From an archaeon (GTDB lineage Archaea; Asgardarchaeota; Hermodarchaeia; Hermodarchaeales; Hermodarchaeaceae): a DNA stretch of 8,951 nt. Position 1 is the stretch's first letter. The number at the start of each line of letters is the position of its first letter. The notes beneath the pieces were generated by a model. The model was not told the DNA's origin. It ran no database searches and saw only the letters and a program-made list of their open reading frames with translations. The stretch spans positions 1 through 8,951 of the forward strand of contig JABXGS010000265.1 in assembly GCA_016550425.1 (NCBI GenBank). Direction: 5' to 3'. This document shows, in pieces, positions 6,872-8,951 of the stretch. A program made the translations under genes and the position numbers.

Positions 6872-6983
6872 TGAATAGGTTTGAGAAAAATCGGGGACTA
6901 CCTGGTTTTCTTAGATAGCAATGGCATCCGGTTTCCAAATGCGTTCTACTAATAGAAGCACATGACTTGGAATCACTGGTTAT

Positions 6984-7427
6984 TTATGCAAAGTCCATTT
7001 CTAAGCGTTTGATGGCGATTTGGAGAAGATTTACGGCTTCGTCGTTTTTGTTTTGTGCGATGAGCAGTACAGCTTTTTCGAATTCAGCGAGGGAGGTGGT
7101 GATTTCGCGCCAGTAGGGGTTTTGTTTCATGGATAATGCGATGTCTATGGGCATTTGGTAGCGTCGGTGGAGCCATCCGATGATGGCAGCGAGTGGGATG
7201 TAGATTAGGAGAAATATGAGGAGGAAATGGAACAGCGTCGGGATAATGACTAGTACGCCGGGTATATTGACTAATACAAGTTCATAGACGAGTATGCTGA
7301 AATTCATGAATGCCAGGAAGTAAACGAGGTAGGTTCCGTGTCCGGTGCGGAAATCAGTCCATCGGCGTTGAAAGAAACCTTTTTTCCTTGTCAATATGAG
7401 GTCACCTAGTGCGCTTAATATAATCAT
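6984..7427 (-). CDS. Small membrane protein of unknown function, two predicted helices
   Basis: A 147-aa protein that I cannot name. A short basic N-terminal part (RKKGFFQRRW, 14-23) leads into FRTGHGTYL (26-34). Two hydrophobic segments follow, about 32-53 and 56-84. The second ends IPLAAIIGWLHRRYQ, so the charged ends suggest both termini are cytoplasmic. The remaining 55 residues look like soluble amphipathic helices, with an Asn/Gln-rich turn (IAQNKNDEAVNLLQ) resembling a helical hairpin of the kind seen in repeat or bundle domains. From memory, the FR-x-GH-x-x-YL and GxxHRR patterns recur in small archaeal membrane proteins, but I could not check this. It starts at the ATG at 7427 with no strong Shine-Dalgarno. 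It is convergent with the DUF362 gene and divergent from the NuoH-like gene, so it has its own transcript. Confidence 0.75.
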   Translation of the reverse strand: MIILSALGDLILTRKKGFFQRRWTDFRTGHGTYLVYFLAFMNFSILVYELVLVNIPGVLVIIPTLFHFLLIFLLIYIPLAAIIGWLHRRYQMPIDIALSMKQNPYWREITTSLAEFEKAVLLIAQNKNDEAVNLLQIAIKRLEMDFA

Positions 7428-7530
7428 GCCTATTTCTGTGTTTTACTAGTGTTGGTAGTTTCGTAATGACCAAAAAATTGTAGTAGTAGAAGGTTTTTTT
7501 AGCAGAAGTGTTTCATAGGTGTGACCCACT

Positions 7531-7538
7531 GGAGTGTG
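7531..7538 (+). promoter_or_regulatory. Shine-Dalgarno site of the NuoH-like gene
   Basis: GGAGTGTG, followed by 7 nt and the GTG at 7546. The next gene has the same 8-nt sequence with the same 7-nt spacing, which favours GTG 7546 over the in-frame GTG at 7534 that overlaps this site. Confidence 0.7.
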
Positions 7539-7545
7539 CGCCACC

Positions 7546-8667
7546 GTGGTGCTCGAAGCAATTATAACCATCCTCATGATTATCATTTTCCCTGGCTTCC
7601 TTTTCCTGATGGGTTATGCCTTTTACCTTGAATGGGTAGACAGGAAATTCTATGCCGATCAACAACATCGAATCGGTCCAGTTTATACCGGTTGGCGTGG
7701 AATCCTTCAACCATTCGCTGACTTTGTAAAACTCATGGCCAAAGAGGATATCACCCCCGCTGCCGCGGATAAAATCGGATTTACCCTCACACCCATCTTA
7801 GCATTAGCAATTCCCTTGACAACCCTGATGCTCGTTCCTATTGCAAGTCTGACCGGTATTATGTATTTTGAAGGGGACCTCCTCATGATCGGGTTCTTTA
7901 GCACCATTTTTTCTATGATGCTGTTCATTGCAGGATGGTCGTCTTCTAATCGGTTTGGCTTTACTGGTGCAGTACGTGGTGTCATCCAAATGCTCGCATA
8001 CGAAATTCCTCTACTCCTTGCACTCTTCGCCGCAGGTATGGTGGCTGGTAGTCTCAGTCTCACTGGCGTGGTCATCTACCAAGCCAACCTAGGTCTTCCC
8101 CTTATCCTAAATCCCGCTTTTCTGGGTCTCTTCATCGTCTTTATCCTAGCGGCTCAAGCTGAAGCAGAGCGAATTCCCTTCGACGCACCAATTGCTGAAA
8201 CCGAAATTGTCGGAGGCTGGGAAACCGAATACTCTGGCAAGAAACTCGCTTTCTTCCGCCTTTCCAATGATTTTGAAGTCTTACTTGCAGCAGCCCTAGG
8301 TGCTGCCATCTTCCTCGGAGGTCCCCTCGGACCAGAAATCTTCGCTGTCTTCATCAACAACGGTCTCTGGGCACATGTCACCATCGCCTCAGGCGAATAC
8401 CTAATCTACATCCAACAATTTATGCCCTGGCTGCTCAACCCATTCATCGCTGGTGTTTACTACACCTTCTGGTTCATCGTGAAAACCACAATCCTCGTCC
8501 TCATCCTCTCCAACATGAAAGCCCTCTTCGCCCGTTGGCGCATCGACCAAATCATCCATACCAGCTGGAAATGGGTCATCCCCTTCAGCCTCCTCATGGT
8601 CGGCATAGTCCTTGCCTGGCCATGGGTAATGAACTGGTTCCTCCCCCTCATCGGAATCACCCCATAA
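7546..8667 (+). CDS. Membrane-bound hydrogenase subunit, NuoH/EchB/MbhM family
   Basis: The integral-membrane subunit that joins the hydrogenase arm to the ion-translocating membrane part in group 4 hydrogenases and complex I. From GTG 7546 it is 373 aa with about eight hydrophobic segments (first at 3-27, last at 344-370). Family signatures are clear: a cytoplasmic loop after helix 1 with E29, DRK (32-34), Q39, RIGP (42-45) and a G-rich stretch. Next is QPFADFVKLMAKED (55-68). The strongly conserved AEAERIPFDAP (204-214) leads to AETEIVGGWETEYSG (217-231), near the quinone- or ferredoxin-side junction in relatives. GTG 7534 is an alternative start but would overlap the Shine-Dalgarno. The stop codon is followed at once by the Shine-Dalgarno of the next gene, so the two are co-transcribed. 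It is likely the first gene of this transcript, as its upstream neighbour is divergent. The symbol depends on hydrogenase subclass, which I cannot fix. Confidence 0.92.
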   Translation: MVLEAIITILMIIIFPGFLFLMGYAFYLEWVDRKFYADQQHRIGPVYTGWRGILQPFADFVKLMAKEDITPAAADKIGFTLTPILALAIPLTTLMLVPIASLTGIMYFEGDLLMIGFFSTIFSMMLFIAGWSSSNRFGFTGAVRGVIQMLAYEIPLLLALFAAGMVAGSLSLTGVVIYQANLGLPLILNPAFLGLFIVFILAAQAEAERIPFDAPIAETEIVGGWETEYSGKKLAFFRLSNDFEVLLAAALGAAIFLGGPLGPEIFAVFINNGLWAHVTIASGEYLIYIQQFMPWLLNPFIAGVYYTFWFIVKTTILVLILSNMKALFARWRIDQIIHTSWKWVIPFSLLMVGIVLAWPWVMNWFLPLIGITP

Positions 8668-8675
8668 GGAGTGTG
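8668..8675 (+). promoter_or_regulatory. Shine-Dalgarno site of the NuoI-like gene
   Basis: GGAGTGTG begins on the base after the NuoH-like stop codon and is separated from the ATG at 8683 by seven A residues. It shows tight translational coupling in one operon. Confidence 0.75.
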
Positions 8676-8682
8676 AAAAAAA

Positions 8683-8951
8683 ATGCCACGACCAGGAGCA
8701 ATGCAAAGCGAACTCCTTGGCACCGTCCTCAAACGAAAAACCGCAACAATCCGCTACCCTTTCCAAGAAGCTGTCCGCCCCGAACGCCTCCGCGGCAACA
8801 TCGAACATGACATTGAAAAATGTACTGGCTGCGGGCTCTGCAGCCGCGACTGCCCCGCTAGCGCCATCGAAATGGTTGAATCCACCAAAACTAAGACCAA
8901 AAAGAAACCCCAATTCCGCTTCGACCGCTGTATTTGGTGTGGTACCTGCGA
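8683..8951 (+). CDS. 2x[4Fe-4S] ferredoxin-like hydrogenase subunit (NuoI/EchF/MbhN type), 3' end missing
   Basis: The first 89 codons of the electron-transfer subunit that should pass electrons between ferredoxin and the catalytic core. The first cluster motif is complete: C47-x2-C50-x2-C53-x3-C57 followed by Pro (KCTGCGLCSRDCP). The second motif starts at C83-x2-C86-x2-C89 and is cut by the window edge. Between them lies an unusually basic linker (STKTKTKKK, 67-75), at the position of the insertion seen between the two clusters in NuoI-type proteins. The N-terminus, with TIRYPFQEAVRPERLRG (22-38), is the NuoI-family pattern that packs on the NuoH-like subunit. The gene follows the NuoH-like gene with a 15-nt gap filled by its ribosome-binding site. 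The rest of the operon lies beyond the window. Confidence 0.92.
   Translation, partial: MPRPGAMQSELLGTVLKRKTATIRYPFQEAVRPERLRGNIEHDIEKCTGCGLCSRDCPASAIEMVESTKTKTKKKPQFRFDRCIWCGTC

Noticed and set aside
8401..8913. 170-codon minus-strand ORF, and a similar 125-codon one at 4042-4419
   Set aside because: They are antisense shadows of hydrogenase genes with C-rich third positions, with acidic low-complexity products.

Overview
The window looks like genomic DNA of an uncultured archaeon that carries a group 4 (energy-converting, membrane-bound) [NiFe] hydrogenase. The evidence is the hydrogenase subunits, a DUF362 protein, a long Lon-like protease, small membrane proteins of archaeal style, frequent TTG/GTG starts, GGAG-type Shine-Dalgarno sites and one plausible archaeal TATA box. 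An Asgard or Bathyarchaeia-like host is my guess from protein style only; nothing here fixes the lineage.

Layout. The left part (1-2708) is on the minus strand: the first 84 codons of a P-type cation ATPase, cut by the window edge, lie just downstream of a full-length Lon-like ATP-dependent protease (799 aa). The stretch 2800-3238 (minus) holds a broken gene for a small multi-pass membrane protein, readable only by switching frames several times. From 3442 the plus strand carries a [NiFe] hydrogenase large subunit with both CxxC metal-binding motifs, then msrB, then about 800 bp without an intact gene that holds two extra, partial copies of the end of the large-subunit gene, then a DUF362 gene. 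A small two-helix membrane protein of unknown role is on the minus strand at 6984-7427. On the right, the plus strand resumes with a NuoH/EchB-type membrane subunit (GTG start at 7546) and the start of a NuoI/EchF-type 2x[4Fe-4S] subunit, which runs off the window.

How the genes fit. The large subunit (NuoD-like), the NuoH-like subunit and the NuoI-like subunit are in the order D-H-I usual for complex I-type operons. They should together link electron transfer to H+ reduction or H2 oxidation with ion transport across the membrane. About 2.9 kb of apparently unrelated genes separate D from H, and no small (NuoB-like) subunit is visible, so the locus looks rearranged.

The most interesting signal is the large-subunit tail, i.e. 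everything after the last nickel-binding motif. It is present three times within 1.4 kb (intact at 4540-4647, partial at 5272-5373 and 5843-5896), and the intact copy differs sharply in codon use from the gene body just upstream. I read this as a trace of duplication and recombination between hydrogenase large-subunit genes. I did not find convincing evidence for a wholly new system.
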